A stretch of 8,465 nucleotides of DNA from Burkholderiales bacterium (GCA_031277445.1 JAITMH010000051.1:1-8465); one strand, 5' to 3'; shown: positions 1 to 6,721, counted from the first letter of the stretch. Notes: generated by a model not told the origin, from the sequence alone. Numbers and translations are program-made.

Positions 1-13
1 CTGATCCCTGCCA

Positions 14-706
14 TCAATGCAACCGCGCATGCTTCTTTTGCGCTTCCTTTGAACCGCGCCGCTTGGGTTCGTTTCGTTTGGGCAATGTTTTCTGTTGACG
101 TTCAAACCAGAAGCGGAAAATCAGCACCGCCGCAATCGGCAATTCATCGACCAGACTGTCGCGCCTTTCGCCATCCTCGAACCATTCGGCGTATTCCGGT
201 TCCTGATGGCCGAAGGCCAGCGCCTCAATCGGGAAAATCCAGTCGCTGGCTTCCTGCGAGTCGTACAGCGGCATCCAGTCCTCCTCGGACAGCCGCACAC
301 CCATCATGTACCCTTGACACCAATCGGAAGCTTCGTGCGGCATGTCCGTCCCCATCGCTTCTTCCGGCGGGTAGTACAACACCGGATGGAAGCGTGTCGG
401 CATCTCGCGCAAGGTCTGGCTGATGCTGGACCAGTGACGCAGAATCAACTCCATGATTCGCTGCGCCTGCTCGGCGGAAGCAAACACCGCGCTGCCGCTG
501 TGCGCGACATCTTCGCCCCAAACCGTCGGCAACCATTGCGAAGGCATCAACATCTGCGGCGAACTGATCGTCGCGGTCAGATAGCCGTCAAGCATTTCGA
601 GATTCATGCAGTCTTCCGGCACGGCACTCGACGTCAGAAACGCCTCAAGCTCATCAAACTCGGCGTCGGTTAACGGCATACTCAGAAGTTTTTCGTCATG
701 AGTCAT
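14..706 (-). CDS. YecA/UPF0149 family protein
   Basis: A 230-residue protein of the UPF0149 (YgfB/YecA) family, whose molecular function is not established. The family signature is visible as LDGYLTA at residues 39-45, followed by the PQMLMPSQWLPTVWGE stretch (50-65) and the WCQGYMMGV motif (129-137). It has no signal peptide or membrane segment, so it is probably cytoplasmic. The ATG at 704-706 was chosen because an AAAGGAA Shine-Dalgarno lies 7 nt upstream and the family's similarity begins at once. The same frame stays open to 826, but those 40 extra residues do not look like the family. Many YecA proteins end in a cysteine-rich SEC-C zinc motif. This one ends instead in a basic tail (residues 206-230, rich in K and R) without it. 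The gene points away from the pst operon and appears unrelated to it. Family assignment is confident; function is unknown. Confidence 0.85.
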   Translation of the reverse strand: MTHDEKLLSMPLTDAEFDELEAFLTSSAVPEDCMNLEMLDGYLTATISSPQMLMPSQWLPTVWGEDVAHSGSAVFASAEQAQRIMELILRHWSSISQTLREMPTRFHPVLYYPPEEAMGTDMPHEASDWCQGYMMGVRLSEEDWMPLYDSQEASDWIFPIEALAFGHQEPEYAEWFEDGERRDSLVDELPIAAVLIFRFWFERQQKTLPKRNEPKRRGSKEAQKKHARLH

Positions 707-962
707 GATGCGATTCCTTTGATCAAGATGAAAGGATACCGTAAAACGGCGGTGGCGGGCATGACATGGCAATGCAATGCAAGGGGTCGATGGAAACCCC
801 GGACTTACCGACGATAGTGCTGACAATAACGCGGGGCGTTATGACCGCCTCGCTGTGCCATCTATCGGCTGTCTTTTCGTTGTTTGGGTCTTTGTAAGGG
901 CTTGCGAGAAGGTGCGAAAGCGCCGCTGACCCTCTCATCGAAACCGCTCTACTATCTCGGCA
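707..962. other. Intergenic region without recognised gene
   Basis: A 256-base gap between two minus-strand genes. I found no convincing ORF, RNA gene, promoter or rho-independent terminator. Small hairpins are present: GGGGT/ACCCC at 783-787 and 796-800, and GGTGC-GAAA-GCGCC at 911-924. Neither is followed by a T-run on either strand, so I do not call them terminators. The only functional signal is the ribosome binding site of the YecA-family gene at 714-720. Confidence 0.5.
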
Positions 963-1280
963 TTAACCGGCATGTGCTGCATGGTTAGGCTCAACATGCA
1001 GCTTCAATCCAAGTGCCTGAATCACTCTCATCACGGTAGAAAACTCCGGATTGCCTTCGGTAGAAAGCGCTTTGTAAAGTCCCTCTCTCGCCAAACCGGT
1101 ATCACGGGCAAGCTGCGCCATGCCGCGCACACGGGCAATATCGCCAAGCGCCGCACGAACAAGGCTTCCGTCGCCCGGGTCTTCTTCAAAACAAGCATCG
1201 AGATAACCCTGCATGTCTTCATCCGTCTTGAGGTATTCAACGATATCCCAGCGGCTAAAGCCTTTCGGAATTTTTCTCAT
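963..1280 (-). CDS. HigA-like addiction module antidote protein (orphan)
   Basis: A 105-residue protein matching the 'probable addiction module antidote protein' family (HI1420 type, a HigA-like helix-turn-helix antitoxin). Diagnostic stretches are the N-terminal WDIVEYLKTDEDMQGYLDA (residues 11-29), ALGDIARVRGMAQLARDTGL (44-63), REGLYKALSTEGNPEF (65-80) and the C-terminal VIQALGLKLHVEP (86-98). Residues 53-80 form the expected DNA-binding helix-turn-helix. In this family the toxin gene normally lies directly upstream in the same operon and is about 100 codons long. Here no such gene exists; only a 10-codon remnant precedes it (see 1277-1309). The ATG at 1278-1280 has no clear Shine-Dalgarno and overlaps the stop of that short frame as ATGA, which suggests translational coupling. 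It probably represses its own promoter through the palindrome at 1317-1336. The family call is strong; whether it still neutralises a toxin encoded elsewhere is unknown. Confidence 0.88.
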   Translation of the reverse strand: MRKIPKGFSRWDIVEYLKTDEDMQGYLDACFEEDPGDGSLVRAALGDIARVRGMAQLARDTGLAREGLYKALSTEGNPEFSTVMRVIQALGLKLHVEPNHAAHAG

Positions 1281-1309
1281 GATTCGTCGGATTTGATGAT
1301 TTTGAACAC
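1277..1309 (-). pseudogene. Probable N-terminal remnant of the cognate RelE/HigB-type toxin
   Basis: On the minus strand a short frame beginning with GTG at 1307-1309 reads VFKIIKSDES and then stops. The TGA (1277-1279) overlaps the antidote start as ATGA. Killer proteins paired with this antidote family typically begin with a similar beta-strand and charged pattern (hydrophobic-K-x-x-K-[ST]-x-E-F...), and they sit exactly here, so I infer that most of the toxin gene was deleted and only its start survives. The frame extends upstream to an ATG at 1325-1327 (MVYIHG then VFKIIKSDES). That ATG lies upstream of the predicted transcription start, so the GTG is the more plausible start. Ten residues are too few to prove homology. 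The alternative is that the match is chance, or that this is simply a short leader peptide. Confidence 0.4.
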
Positions 1310-1315
1310 GCCATG

Positions 1316-1344
1316 AATGTAAACCATGGTTTACATGGTATCAA
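1316..1344 (-). promoter_or_regulatory. Sigma70-like promoter of the antidote gene
   Basis: On the minus strand TTGATA (1339-1344, five of six matches to the -35 consensus) is separated by exactly 17 bp from TACATT (1316-1321, four of six matches to the -10). The predicted transcription start is near 1309, about 29 nt before the antidote ATG. The spacer and -10 are occupied by the palindrome at 1317-1336, which fits a repressor-controlled promoter. Assigned from sequence only. Confidence 0.6.
1317..1336. promoter_or_regulatory. Perfect 20-bp palindrome, likely antitoxin operator
   Basis: ATGTAAACCATGGTTTACAT is an exact 20-bp palindrome with no central spacer. It covers most of the spacer and nearly all of the -10 of the antidote promoter. 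Helix-turn-helix antitoxins of the HigA type are known to bind palindromes at their own promoters, so the antidote encoded 37 bp downstream is the obvious candidate ligand. The palindrome is directly visible; its binding partner is inferred. Confidence 0.65.
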
Positions 1345-1347
1345 GCA

Positions 1348-1377
1348 AGCCCGGATAAGCGAAACGTCATCCGGGAA
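1348..1377. repeat. REP-like palindromic repeat, copy 1
   Basis: A 7-bp perfect inverted repeat, CCCGGAT (1350-1356) and ATCCGGG (1369-1375), encloses a 12-nt loop, AAGCGAAACGTC. The pattern AGCCCGGAtAAGCGaa...CATCCGGG is a widespread proteobacterial intergenic repeat type. A diverged relative, AGCCCGGACAAGCGAAGCG, occurs in this window at 8342-8360. There is no adjoining T-run, so it is not an obvious terminator. Confidence 0.6.
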
Positions 1378-1511
1378 CGCTGATCCGCATGTGAGGCACC
1401 GAAGGCTCTCGTGTCACGAAGCGGGTGCTTTCGGCACATCGAAACGGCAAATTGGCGCCAACCACGCCGCAACTCCGCCGTATTTCCAAACGGTGCGAAA
1501 CAAAACCCGGC
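1378..1511. other. Intergenic stretch upstream of the pst promoter, no gene seen
   Basis: This is the middle of the 294-base divergent region between the antidote gene and pstS. Short frames exist on both strands, but none has family similarity or a ribosome binding site. The only structure I see is the small palindrome TCGTGTCACGA at 1409-1419. It does not encode the missing toxin on the minus strand. Confidence 0.5.
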
Positions 1512-1529
1512 TTGTAATAAAACGGTAAA
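1512..1529 (+). promoter_or_regulatory. Candidate Pho box (PhoB binding site)
   Basis: TTGTAAT-AAAA-CGGTAAA fits the layout of a Pho box: two 7-bp direct repeats separated by a 4-bp A/T spacer. It matches the CTGTCAT/CTGTCAY consensus at five and four of seven positions. It ends exactly 10 nt before the proposed -10 at 1540, the spacing expected when PhoB replaces the -35 contact. Its place just upstream of pstS, the classic first gene of a Pho operon, supports the call. The match is moderate. Confidence 0.55.
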
Positions 1530-1539
1530 AATCCGCTGT

Positions 1540-1545
1540 TAGAGT
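1540..1545 (+). promoter_or_regulatory. Candidate -10 of the pst operon promoter
   Basis: TAGAGT matches four of six positions of TATAAT and lies 10 nt after the Pho box. Transcription would begin near 1552, giving a leader of about 23 nt to the GTG at 1575. No good -35 is seen, as expected for a PhoB-activated promoter. Confidence 0.4.
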
Positions 1546-1561
1546 GATGCCGATTCTTGGC

Positions 1562-1569
1562 AGAGGAGG
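1562..1569 (+). promoter_or_regulatory. Strong Shine-Dalgarno that fixes the pstS start
   Basis: AGAGGAGG is a near-perfect Shine-Dalgarno. The in-frame TTG at 1557 lies upstream of it and only about 5 nt after the predicted transcription start, so it is unlikely to be used. In-frame GTG (1575, spacing 5) and TTG (1578, spacing 8) lie at proper distances downstream. Confidence 0.7.
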
Positions 1570-1574
1570 CTGTG

Positions 1575-2621
1575 GTGTTGCGCAAATGGCAGCAAGGCTT
1601 GGCGGGCGGTTTTGTGTTGGCGGCGGGTATTTTTGCGCTGGAGGCGGGCGCTCAGCCTGTCGAAGTCACCGGCGCGGGCGCGTCGTTTCCGGCGCCGCTG
1701 TACGCAAAGTGGGCGGATGTTTACCGCAAGGAAACCGGCCACAGGATCAATTATCAGTCGATTGGTTCGGGCGGCGGCATCCGGCAGGTTCAGGCGAAAA
1801 CGGTTGATTTCGGCGCGTCGGATGCGCCGATGACGCCGGAAAATCTGGAAAAGAACGGGTTGGTGCAGTTTCCGACGATGATCGGGGGCGTGGTGCCGGT
1901 GGTGAATATCAGAGGCATTGGCAGCGGCCAGTTGCGCTTGAGCGGCCCGGTGCTGGCCGATATTTATCTCGGCAGGATTACGCGATGGGACGATCCGGCC
2001 ATCACGGCGCTCAATCCCGATGTGAAGTTGCCGGCGGCGGCGATTGCGGTGGTGCGTCGCTCGGACGGCGCGGGGACGACATTTATTTTTACCAGTTATT
2101 TGTCTAAAGTCAGCGCCGACTGGAAGGCGAATGTCGGCGAAGGAACGGCGGTGCAATGGCCGGTCGGTCTGGGCGGCAAGGGTAACGAAGGGGTTTCGGC
2201 GTTCGTGCTGCGGATCGGAAATTCAATCGGTTATGTCGAATCCGCTTACGCCAAATTCGGGAAAATGGCGTATGTGCAGTTGCAGAACGCGGCGGGACAA
2301 TTTGTTTCGCCGACCGAAGAAGCTTTCAGCGCAGCGGCAGCGGGGGCGAAGTGGGACCCGGCATCGTTTTATGAGGTTTTGACCGATCAGCCGGGTGAGG
2401 AAACCTGGCCGATTTCGGGCGCGTCGTTTGTTCTGATGCACCAGAAGCAGGACAAACCGACGCAGGCAAAAGCGGCGCTGGATTATTTTGCCTGGGCGTT
2501 CAGGAGCGGCGGCAAGATGGCGAGTGAACTGGATTATGCGCCGTTGCCGGAATCGCTGACCAAGGCGGTTGAGGCGTCTTGGGCAAAAATCAGGGACGCT
2601 TCCGGTAAAGCGATTTATTAA
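1575..2621 (+). CDS. pstS: Periplasmic phosphate-binding protein PstS
   Basis: Substrate-binding component of the high-affinity PstSCAB phosphate ABC transporter. From the GTG at 1575 it is 348 residues, close to the usual length. An N-terminal signal peptide is clear: basic RKW, a hydrophobic stretch at 9-24, and a likely AGA-Q cleavage near residue 26. The phosphate-pocket motifs are present: [12 protein letters not shown] (32-43, S37 and F38), SIGSGGGI (62-69, S65), FGASDAPM (79-86, D83) and [10 protein letters not shown] (161-170). The last supplies the R, S, G and T ligands of the family. The start is chosen from the Shine-Dalgarno at 1562-1569; TTG at 1578 is an equally possible alternative, and TTG at 1557 would give a longer, less likely product. 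The stop overlaps the pstC start by one base (TAATG). It is likely induced by PhoB through the Pho box. Confidence 0.95.
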   Translation: MLRKWQQGLAGGFVLAAGIFALEAGAQPVEVTGAGASFPAPLYAKWADVYRKETGHRINYQSIGSGGGIRQVQAKTVDFGASDAPMTPENLEKNGLVQFPTMIGGVVPVVNIRGIGSGQLRLSGPVLADIYLGRITRWDDPAITALNPDVKLPAAAIAVVRRSDGAGTTFIFTSYLSKVSADWKANVGEGTAVQWPVGLGGKGNEGVSAFVLRIGNSIGYVESAYAKFGKMAYVQLQNAAGQFVSPTEEAFSAAAAGAKWDPASFYEVLTDQPGEETWPISGASFVLMHQKQDKPTQAKAALDYFAWAFRSGGKMASELDYAPLPESLTKAVEASWAKIRDASGKAIY

Positions 2622-3628
2622 TGGTATCTTTGGAACAAAACAACCCCATCCCCACCCCAACCCTCCCCTTGAAGGAGAGGGCGCTAACGCGACGACGTTC
2701 GGCCTGGGGCGACATGTTGTTTTACCGCGTCACGCAGGGGTTTGCGTTACTGACGTTGCTGTTGCTTTCGGGCATCATCGTGTCACTGGTCTGGGGCGCC
2801 TGGCCGGCCATCCAGCATTTCGGCGCGTCGTTCTTATGGCAGGCCGAGTGGAATCCGCCGATGGAACGCTTCGGCGCGTTGATTCCGGTTTACGGTACGC
2901 TGGTCACTTCGGCTGTGGCGCTGCTCATTGCCGTTCCGGTGAGTTTCGGCATCGCTTTTTTCTTGACCGAATTGGCGCCGAACTGGCTTAGAAAACCTCT
3001 GGGAATCGCGGTCGAATTGCTGGCCGGTATTCCCAGTATCGTTTACGGCATGTGGGGATTGCTGGTGTTCGTGCCGATCTTTTCCGAGTATTTTCAGCCG
3101 ATACTTGCAAAAACATTGGGGCCGCTTCCGGTGATCGGCGCGTTGTTCTCGGGGCCGCCGATCGGCATCGGTATTTTGTCGGCGGGCATTGTGTTGGCGA
3201 TCATGATTATTCCGTTCATTGCGTCGGTGATGCGCGATGTGTTCGAGGTCACGCCGGCAATTTTGAAAGAATCGTCGTATGCGTTGGGTTCGACCCGCTG
3301 GGAAGTGATGTGGAACGTCGTGTTGCCCTACACGCGGGTCGGGGTCGCCGGCGGCATCATGTTGGGGTTGGGACGTGCGTTGGGCGAAACGATGGCGGTG
3401 ACGTTTCTGATCGGCAACATCAATTCGTTTCAGGGATTTTCGCTTTTCCTGCCCGGCAACAGCATTGCCTCGGCGCTGGCGAATGAATTTACCGAAGCGT
3501 CAAGCGAGCTATACACTTCGGCGCTGATTACGCTTGGCCTGATTCTTTTCCTGATTACGTTCATTGTGCTGAGTTTGTCGAAGCTGCTGCTGATGCGGCT
3601 CGCCAAATCGGGAGGGACGCGGACATGA
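2621..3628 (+). CDS. pstC: Phosphate ABC transporter permease PstC
   Basis: Inner-membrane permease that pairs with PstA to form the phosphate channel; 335 residues. The first membrane segment is at 41-60 ([20 protein letters not shown]), followed by the family blocks [20 protein letters not shown] (114-133) and [11 protein letters not shown] (137-147). The ABC-coupling EAA-type loop follows, around [16 protein letters not shown] (216-231), and then [16 protein letters not shown] (251-266). It ends in the basic [12 protein letters not shown]. Residues 8-21 ([14 protein letters not shown]) are not normal for PstC; they come from a dispersed DNA repeat read in frame (2644-2683). The start ATG overlaps the pstS stop and lacks a strong Shine-Dalgarno, so coupling to pstS is likely. 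An internal ATG at 2714 is possible, but residues 22-31 already resemble the family's basic cytoplasmic N-terminus, which favours the upstream start. Confidence 0.95.
   Translation: MVSLEQNNPIPTPTLPLKERALTRRRSAWGDMLFYRVTQGFALLTLLLLSGIIVSLVWGAWPAIQHFGASFLWQAEWNPPMERFGALIPVYGTLVTSAVALLIAVPVSFGIAFFLTELAPNWLRKPLGIAVELLAGIPSIVYGMWGLLVFVPIFSEYFQPILAKTLGPLPVIGALFSGPPIGIGILSAGIVLAIMIIPFIASVMRDVFEVTPAILKESSYALGSTRWEVMWNVVLPYTRVGVAGGIMLGLGRALGETMAVTFLIGNINSFQGFSLFLPGNSIASALANEFTEASSELYTSALITLGLILFLITFIVLSLSKLLLMRLAKSGGTRT
2644..2683. repeat. Dispersed intergenic-type repeat read in frame within pstC
   Basis: A C-rich run (CCCCATCCCCACCCCAACC) leads into an imperfect hairpin, CCCTCCCCTT (2661-2670) and AAGGAGAGGG (2672-2681), paired at nine of ten positions. 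In another frame it reads [12 protein letters not shown], a translation commonly produced by a repeat scattered between genes in many proteobacteria. Here it lies about 40 nt inside the pstC coding region and keeps the frame open. It also sits just downstream of the pstS stop, where a stable hairpin could protect the pstS message. Confidence 0.65.
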
Positions 3629-4479
3629 AACCGTTGACGTTTTCCTTGCTGGCCTGGCGCCGCCGCTTCGTGAATTATGCGGCAACGGGGCTGTCGCTGT
3701 TGGCAATGGCGTTCGGACTGTTCTGGTTATTGTGGATTTTGTGGACAACATTCAGCCTCGGCGTGTCGGGATTGTCGCTGGCGCTTTTCACGCAGATGAC
3801 GCCGCCGCCGGGAGTCGAGGGCGGGTTGGCCAATGCGATTGTCGGCAGTTTGCTGATGGTCGGGTTGGCGACGTTGATCGGTACGCCGGTCGGGATTTTC
3901 TCCGGCATTTATCTGGCTGAATTTGCCCAACGCGGCTGGTTGGGCGAAGTGATCCGCTTCATGAACGATGTGTTGTTGTCCGCGCCGTCGATCATCATCG
4001 GCTTGTTCGTCTATACTGTTTACGTGGCGTACCGAGGTCATTTTTCCGGTTGGGCGGGTGTGCTGGCGTTGTCGCTGATCGTGATTCCGGTTGTCGTGCG
4101 CACCACCGAAAACATGTTGCGGCTGGTGCCGTCGAGTCTGCGCGAGGCGGCGTTCGCGCTGGGCGCACCGCGTTGGCACATGATTATGTATGTCACGTTG
4201 CGCGCATCGCTGGCGGGCGTGATGACCGGCATTCTGCTGGCGGTTGCCCGAATTGCCGGTGAAACCGCGCCGCTACTGTTCACCGCGCTGTCGAACCAGT
4301 ACTGGAGCACCGATCTCGACAAGCCGATGGCGAGTTTGCCGGTGGTGATTTTCAAATACGCGATGAGTCCGTTTGAGGACTGGAACCGATTGGCCTGGGC
4401 GGGTGTTTTCCTGATTGTGATGGCGGTGCTGGCGCTCAATATCGCAGCCCGCATGTTTTTCGGACGTAAAATGGTTTGA
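3625..4479 (+). CDS. pstA: Phosphate ABC transporter permease PstA
   Basis: Second inner-membrane permease of the PstSCAB transporter; 284 residues. Membrane segments are evident at about 20-40, 70-95, 115-135, 143-159, 195-212 and 256-278. Family blocks include [15 protein letters not shown] (86-100), [14 protein letters not shown] (117-130), and the EAA-type coupling loop [16 protein letters not shown] (172-187) followed by [16 protein letters not shown] (207-222). The ATG overlaps the pstC stop by 4 nt (ATGA). A GGAGGG Shine-Dalgarno at 3611-3616 lies 8 nt upstream, so the start is well supported. Nothing unusual is seen. Confidence 0.95.
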   Translation: MKPLTFSLLAWRRRFVNYAATGLSLLAMAFGLFWLLWILWTTFSLGVSGLSLALFTQMTPPPGVEGGLANAIVGSLLMVGLATLIGTPVGIFSGIYLAEFAQRGWLGEVIRFMNDVLLSAPSIIIGLFVYTVYVAYRGHFSGWAGVLALSLIVIPVVVRTTENMLRLVPSSLREAAFALGAPRWHMIMYVTLRASLAGVMTGILLAVARIAGETAPLLFTALSNQYWSTDLDKPMASLPVVIFKYAMSPFEDWNRLAWAGVFLIVMAVLALNIAARMFFGRKMV

Positions 4480-4484
4480 CCAGG

Positions 4485-4511
4485 ATGCAGATACCAAGAT
4501 GCAGATACAAG
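4485..4511 (+). repeat. 14-bp near-tandem duplication over the pstB start codon
   Basis: ATGCAGATACCAAG (4485-4498) is followed directly by ATGCAGATACAAG (4499-4511). The two copies differ by one base deletion. The second copy supplies the pstB ATG. The first supplies an out-of-frame ATG that would give only [12 protein letters not shown] before a TGA at 4521-4523. The duplication fills almost the whole pstA-pstB gap. Confidence 0.7.
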
Positions 4512-5275
4512 AAACAGCACTGACCGCGCAAATCCGTTTTCAGGATTTCAATTTCTATTACGGCGGATTTCACGCGCTTAAAAACATTCAGCTCGACATT
4601 TATCAGGGCTTGGTGACGGCGTTCATCGGCCCGTCGGGGTGCGGCAAATCGACGCTGTTGCGCACGATCAACCGGATGTATTCGCTTTATCCGGGGCAAC
4701 GCGCCGAAGGCCATTTGTTCATCGACGGCGAAGATGCGCTGGCCAAGGATGTCGATCTTAACGACCTGCGCAAACGGGTCGGCATGGTGTTCCAGAAGCC
4801 GACGCCGTTTCCGATGTCGATTTACGATAATATTGCTTATGGTGTGCGCCTGCATGAGCGCTTGCCGCGTGGCGAGATGGATGCGCGGGTTGAATGGGCG
4901 CTCAAGAAAGCGGCGCTGTGGGATGAGGTCAAAAACAAACTGAAGCAGGAAGGCACCAGTTTGTCGGGCGGTCAGCAGCAGCGCTTGTGTATCGCCCGTG
5001 GCATCGCGGTACGACCGCGTGTGCTGTTGCTTGATGAGCCGACCTCGGCGCTCGACCCGATTTCGACGTTGCGGATCGAGGAACTGGTTTCGGAATTACG
5101 CGGTGAATTTACCATCGTCATCGTGACGCACAACATGCAGCAGGCGGCGCGGGTATCGGATTACACGGCATACATGTACTTGGGCGAGTTGGTCGAATAC
5201 AATAAGACCGATACCATTTTCGTCAAACCGGCGAAAAAAGAGACGGAAGATTACATCACCGGTCGTTTCGGTTGA
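4499..5275 (+). CDS. pstB: Phosphate ABC transporter ATP-binding protein PstB
   Basis: Cytoplasmic ATPase that drives phosphate import; 258 residues, the usual length. All ABC motifs are intact: Walker A GPSGCGKS (44-51), Q-loop with Q99 in [19 protein letters not shown], signature LSGGQQQRL (155-163), Walker B VLLLDEP (175-181) with catalytic E180, D-loop SALD, and switch histidine H211 in THNMQQA. The C-terminus DYITGRFG is typical of PstB. The ATG at 4499 gives the correct family N-terminus, but its Shine-Dalgarno is poor and the region before it is a short duplication containing an out-of-frame ATG. The gap to pstA is 19 nt. Confidence 0.96.
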   Translation: MQIQETALTAQIRFQDFNFYYGGFHALKNIQLDIYQGLVTAFIGPSGCGKSTLLRTINRMYSLYPGQRAEGHLFIDGEDALAKDVDLNDLRKRVGMVFQKPTPFPMSIYDNIAYGVRLHERLPRGEMDARVEWALKKAALWDEVKNKLKQEGTSLSGGQQQRLCIARGIAVRPRVLLLDEPTSALDPISTLRIEELVSELRGEFTIVIVTHNMQQAARVSDYTAYMYLGELVEYNKTDTIFVKPAKKETEDYITGRFG

Positions 5276-5303
5276 TGCGCAAGAAGGAGCAAAAGGAAAA
5301 GCC

Positions 5304-6014
5304 ATGACGACACACATGTCCAAACAATTCGAGATCGAAATGGAAACGATCCGCAGCGACGTGCTGGCGATGGGCGGGCTGGTTGAAGCGCAGTTGGCGC
5401 GCAGCGTGTCGGCGTTGTCCGAAGACGAGAATCCGGAATTGCTTGAAATCGTCAAGCGGAACGAAAAAGAGATCAACCAGATGCAGGTGAACATCGACTT
5501 GCAGTGCGCGCAGATCATTGCCAGACGGCAACCGGCAGCGGTGGACTTGCGGGTCATCCTGACCATCAGCAAAGTCGTGAACGATCTCGAACGGGTTGGT
5601 GACGAGGCGAAAAAAATCGCCCGCAAAGCGGCGCGGTTGCAGGGCAACGAGCGACTCACCCGAATGCAGTACTACGAAACGATTCACGCGGGCGAATTGG
5701 CGCAGGCCATTTTGCATCGGGCGTTGAATGCGTTTGCGCGGCTTGATATTGATGAGGCCATCGCCATTTACGATGCCGACGACGAAATCGACATGGCGTT
5801 CGATCTGGTGACCCGCCAACTGGTCAGTTTCATGATGGAAGACCCGCGCACCATCAGCAGTGCGCTGGAAGTGTTGTTTGTCGCCAAGTCGATTGAGCGT
5901 ATCGGCGACCACGCCAAAAATATTGCAGAAGCGATTGTGCAAGTGGTGATGGGGAAAGATGTGCGGCATGCGTCGCTTGAAGAAATCAAGGCGAAAATTG
6001 CGGAGCACGAATGA
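5304..6014 (+). CDS. phoU: Phosphate signalling protein PhoU
   Basis: Peripheral cytoplasmic regulator that links PstSCAB transport state to PhoR and keeps the Pho regulon off when phosphate is plentiful. It has 236 residues and is predicted all-helical, with two repeated PhoU domains. Each contains the metal-binding E-x-x-G-D type motif: LERVGDEAKKIA (95-106) and IERIGDHAKNIAEAI (198-211). The block IIARRQPAAVDLR (71-83) is also characteristic. The ATG is preceded at 6 nt by AAGGA (5293-5297), with a second purine-rich AAGGAG at 5284-5289. The gap to pstB is 28 nt, and the stop overlaps phoB by 4 nt (ATGA). Confidence 0.95.
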   Translation: MTTHMSKQFEIEMETIRSDVLAMGGLVEAQLARSVSALSEDENPELLEIVKRNEKEINQMQVNIDLQCAQIIARRQPAAVDLRVILTISKVVNDLERVGDEAKKIARKAARLQGNERLTRMQYYETIHAGELAQAILHRALNAFARLDIDEAIAIYDADDEIDMAFDLVTRQLVSFMMEDPRTISSALEVLFVAKSIERIGDHAKNIAEAIVQVVMGKDVRHASLEEIKAKIAEHE

Positions 6015-6721
6015 CGACCATTCTCATCGTTGAAGACGAACCGGCCATCGTCGAGCTGTTGCGGGTGACGCTCGAAGCCGAGCGCTACACCGTTCATGAA
6101 GCCGGTAGCGCTGAGACGGCGCGGCAGATGATTGAAGAAGCGCCCCCCGATTTGTTGCTGCTTGACTGGATGCTGCCGGGACAGTCGGGGCTGGCGCTGG
6201 CGAAGTGTTTGCGTCAACAGGCGCGAACCAAAACATTGCCGATCATTATGGTGACGGCGCGTGCCGAAGAAGCGGACAAAGTCGCCGGACTGGAAACCTG
6301 GGTTGACGACTACATCACCAAGCCGTTTTCGCCACGCGAATTGAAAGCGCGGGTCAAAGCGGTGTTGCGCCGCCGAGCGCCGGAAGATTCCGACGCGCCG
6401 TTGCAGGCAGGGTTGCTGGTGCTTGATCCGGCGTCGCATCGCGTGCATTGCGACGGAAAGCCGTTGACGCTGGGACCGCTGGAATTTCGTCTGTTGCATT
6501 TTTTAATGGCGCGGCCTGATCGCGTTTTCACACGGACGCAGTTGCTTGACACCGTGTGGGGCGACGAAGCCGATATTGAGGAGCGCACCGTCGATGTATT
6601 GGTGCGCCGTTTGCGACAAGCGCTGGAAGCGCATCGTTTGGACGCGATGCTCGAAACCGTGCGCGGCACTGGTTACCGCTGGAACCCGGAGAAACGAGAT
6701 GGTGTTACCGCCACCCCATAA
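6011..6721 (+). CDS. phoB: Phosphate regulon response regulator PhoB
   Basis: OmpR-family response regulator that activates Pho genes at Pho boxes; 236 residues. The receiver domain (about 1-120) has the acidic pair E8/D9, phosphoacceptor D52 in LLLLDWMLPG, T82 in MVTARAE and K104 in YITKPFSPREL. The winged-helix effector domain (about 130-230) carries LGPLEFRLLHFLM, RVFTRTQLLDTVWG, EERTVDVLVRRLR and VRGTGYRW, all typical of PhoB. One oddity: the usual GADDY before the conserved lysine reads WVDDY here (residues 97-101). The start overlaps the phoU stop, and the 3' end overlaps phoR by 23 nt, so the regulators are co-transcribed with the transporter and probably self-activated. Confidence 0.95.
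   Translation: MTTILIVEDEPAIVELLRVTLEAERYTVHEAGSAETARQMIEEAPPDLLLLDWMLPGQSGLALAKCLRQQARTKTLPIIMVTARAEEADKVAGLETWVDDYITKPFSPRELKARVKAVLRRRAPEDSDAPLQAGLLVLDPASHRVHCDGKPLTLGPLEFRLLHFLMARPDRVFTRTQLLDTVWGDEADIEERTVDVLVRRLRQALEAHRLDAMLETVRGTGYRWNPEKRDGVTATP

Noticed and set aside
707..826. 40-codon N-terminal extension of the YecA-family gene
   Set aside because: The residues do not resemble the family, and the ATG at 704-706 has a good ribosome binding site.
911..924. GGTGC-GAAA-GCGCC hairpin as a terminator
   Set aside because: No T-run follows on either strand, and the minus-strand version contains a mismatch.
1367..1585. Minus-strand frame upstream of the antidote gene as the missing toxin
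   Set aside because: Its 72 residues show no RelE/HigB features, and it lies upstream of the antidote promoter and runs through the Pho box region.
1539..2156. About 205-codon open frame on the minus strand opposite pstS
   Set aside because: It is an antisense shadow of pstS with R/H-rich low-information sequence and no family resemblance.
5256..6008. Long open frame on the minus strand (about 250 codons) opposite phoU
   Set aside because: It lies entirely opposite phoU apart from its ends, has a composition rich in H, R, F and Q typical of an antisense shadow, and has no recognisable domain.
6546..6698. 51-codon upstream extension of phoR
   Set aside because: It is phoB coding sequence read in another frame. 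The ATG at 6699 has a Shine-Dalgarno and starts the PhoR hydrophobic N-terminus directly.
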